DNA of 64,000 bases from assembly GCA_047600605.1 (NCBI GenBank), contig JASGKK010000001.1:2108001-2172000 (forward strand), read 5' to 3'. Each line of letters opens with the position of its first letter. Positions within the stretch are counted from its first letter, which is position 1. Shown here piece after piece: positions 63,339 to 64,000 of the stretch. The DNA comes from CAYMZZ01 sp047600605. Lineage in GTDB: Bacteria; Bacteroidota; Bacteroidia; Chitinophagales; Chitinophagaceae. A program made the position numbers and the translations under genes. The notes beneath the pieces were generated by a model. It was not told the DNA's origin. It worked only from the letters and a program-made list of their open reading frames with translations, and did not search any database.

Positions 63339-63366
63339 AAGCCCTGCCGCGCTGCAGGGCTTTCTT
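63339..63366 (+). terminator. Rho-independent terminator after the permease gene
   Basis: AAGCCCTGC (63339-63347) and GCAGGGCTT (63354-63362) pair exactly, loop 6 bases, followed by TCTT. It closes the permease transcript. Confidence 0.8.
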
Positions 63367-63381
63367 CATATATGTACCCGA

Positions 63382-64000
63382 TCAGTAGCAACCATGTTTC
63401 TTATTTTCCGATGAAAAATACTGACTGATAAGGGCATATAGCTGAGGATCATAGGTCTGCAATTCTGCCCGGGTATTGATATTGTTATGCACACCATTGG
63501 TGGGAATAGCTTCGGCATTGCAGTTGAACCAGCACTGCACACCTTCTGCCCAGTATTCTCTTACATCGGTACGGGCATAGGTATTGGCCCAGAGATTGGT
63601 TGATACAGCATGGTTGTAGACTGCCTGCAGTTGACTGTCAAAGTTGGCATTGGTAAAACGGATACCGAGCTCATGTATGGCATGTGCAAACTCGTGTGTC
63701 AGTATCTCTTCGCCCTTGTACCAGTCGATTGCCTGTTTGCAAAGCATGCTTTCTTCCGGAGCTGCGGTAAGCGGTCGCTGCAATGTGGCTCCATAGGCGC
63801 GGGCCCGGGCATCCCAATCGGTGCCGGGGAAGGCCGTATACAGGTCGCTGTATTCAGGCATCTGGGTAGGCCGCTCGTTGATGCCAATAATGCCCACACG
63901 CAGTTTGTTCTGAATCATCTTTTGCTTTTCGGCAGCTATATTGCTTACCATATCATTGATGATAACCCTGGCTTTGAGCAGGGCTTCGTCGGCCACCTGG
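63382..64000 (-). CDS. Zincin-like putative metallopeptidase (5' end outside window)
   Basis: The frame is open to the right edge of the window, so the start is not seen; about 205 C-terminal residues are present. It shows a zinc-peptidase motif HEFAH in EEILTHEFAHAIHELG, and downstream TDVREYWAEGVQCWF, where the Glu may be a third zinc ligand (gluzincin type). It ends with KKHGCY. Family resemblance is to secreted Bacteroidota zinc proteins of unclear substrate. A signal peptide cannot be checked. Confidence 0.75.
   Translation of the reverse strand, partial: QVADEALLKARVIINDMVSNIAAEKQKMIQNKLRVGIIGINERPTQMPEYSDLYTAFPGTDWDARARAYGATLQRPLTAAPEESMLCKQAIDWYKGEEILTHEFAHAIHELGIRFTNANFDSQLQAVYNHAVSTNLWANTYARTDVREYWAEGVQCWFNCNAEAIPTNGVHNNINTRAELQTYDPQLYALISQYFSSENKKHGCY

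Overview
The window looks like a chromosomal segment of a Bacteroidota bacterium, most likely near the Chitinophagaceae. The reasons are SusC/SusD pairs, many -7 boxes of the TAnnTTTG type with TTTG upstream, abundant SPII lipoproteins, an orphan FtsX-type permease, and families typical of that phylum (DUF2911, HYC_CC_PP, ORF6N, SusD-like_2). This assignment is inference; there is no rRNA marker. No tRNA, rRNA, CRISPR array or intact insertion sequence was seen.

Layout. (1) 1-2354: a TetR regulator cut by the left edge, with its own promoter and a palindromic operator, then a DeoR-type repressor followed by an EamA permease. (2) 2594-5689: an AgaS-like SIS isomerase/deaminase, a PfkB kinase and a class II aldolase, which together fit galactosamine-6-P or tagatose-6-P catabolism. 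A striking inverted repeat follows the aldolase. (3) 6000-27614: a large polysaccharide utilisation locus. Seven tightly packed minus-strand genes run from 16651 to 6000 (TIM-barrel-like protein, membrane transglutaminase-like protein, two paralogous beta-helix proteins, DUF6807, GH88, GH27). Two plus-strand esterases, a heparinase II/III-type lyase, another esterase and SusD/SusC follow. (4) 28142-33915: a plus-strand catabolic operon of Tat-exported Gfo/Idh/MocA protein, Nramp-like permease without the metal-site motif, SDR epimerase, DapA-family aldolase/lyase and M20 hydrolase. (5) 34004-37605: a lysine/2-oxoadipate catabolic trio (ALDH7, saccharopine-dehydrogenase-like, DUF1338). (6) 38088-44287: a TolC/adaptor/RND pump operon that also encodes a PII-like protein and a DUF2892 membrane protein. 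(7) 44336-47660: an isolated ORF6N gene, a secreted protein of unknown function, and gene remnants. (8) 47702-59666: a copper/silver resistance operon (HYC_CC_PP, HMA, DUF3347, a CusA pump split in frame, CusC, two CusB-like adaptors, haem-binding protein, DUF2911, CopB ATPase). (9) 59818-64000: a LolA-like protein, a MacB/FtsX permease and a partial zinc-peptidase-like protein.

How parts may work together. SusCD, the lyase, GH88, GH27 and the esterases suggest uptake and breakdown of an acylated, uronic-acid-containing, alpha-galactosylated glycan. The isomerase-kinase-aldolase module and the Gfo/Nramp-like/SDR/DapA module would handle the released sugars inside the cell. A nearly identical promoter block of about 50 bp stands before both intracellular modules (around 2502-2550 and 28021-28070), so they are probably co-regulated, perhaps by the DeoR repressor beside the first. 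The most novel candidates are the Nramp-like permease with a destroyed metal site, the paired beta-helix proteins with the transglutaminase-like protein, the RND pump with a PII-like partner, and the in-frame split CusA.
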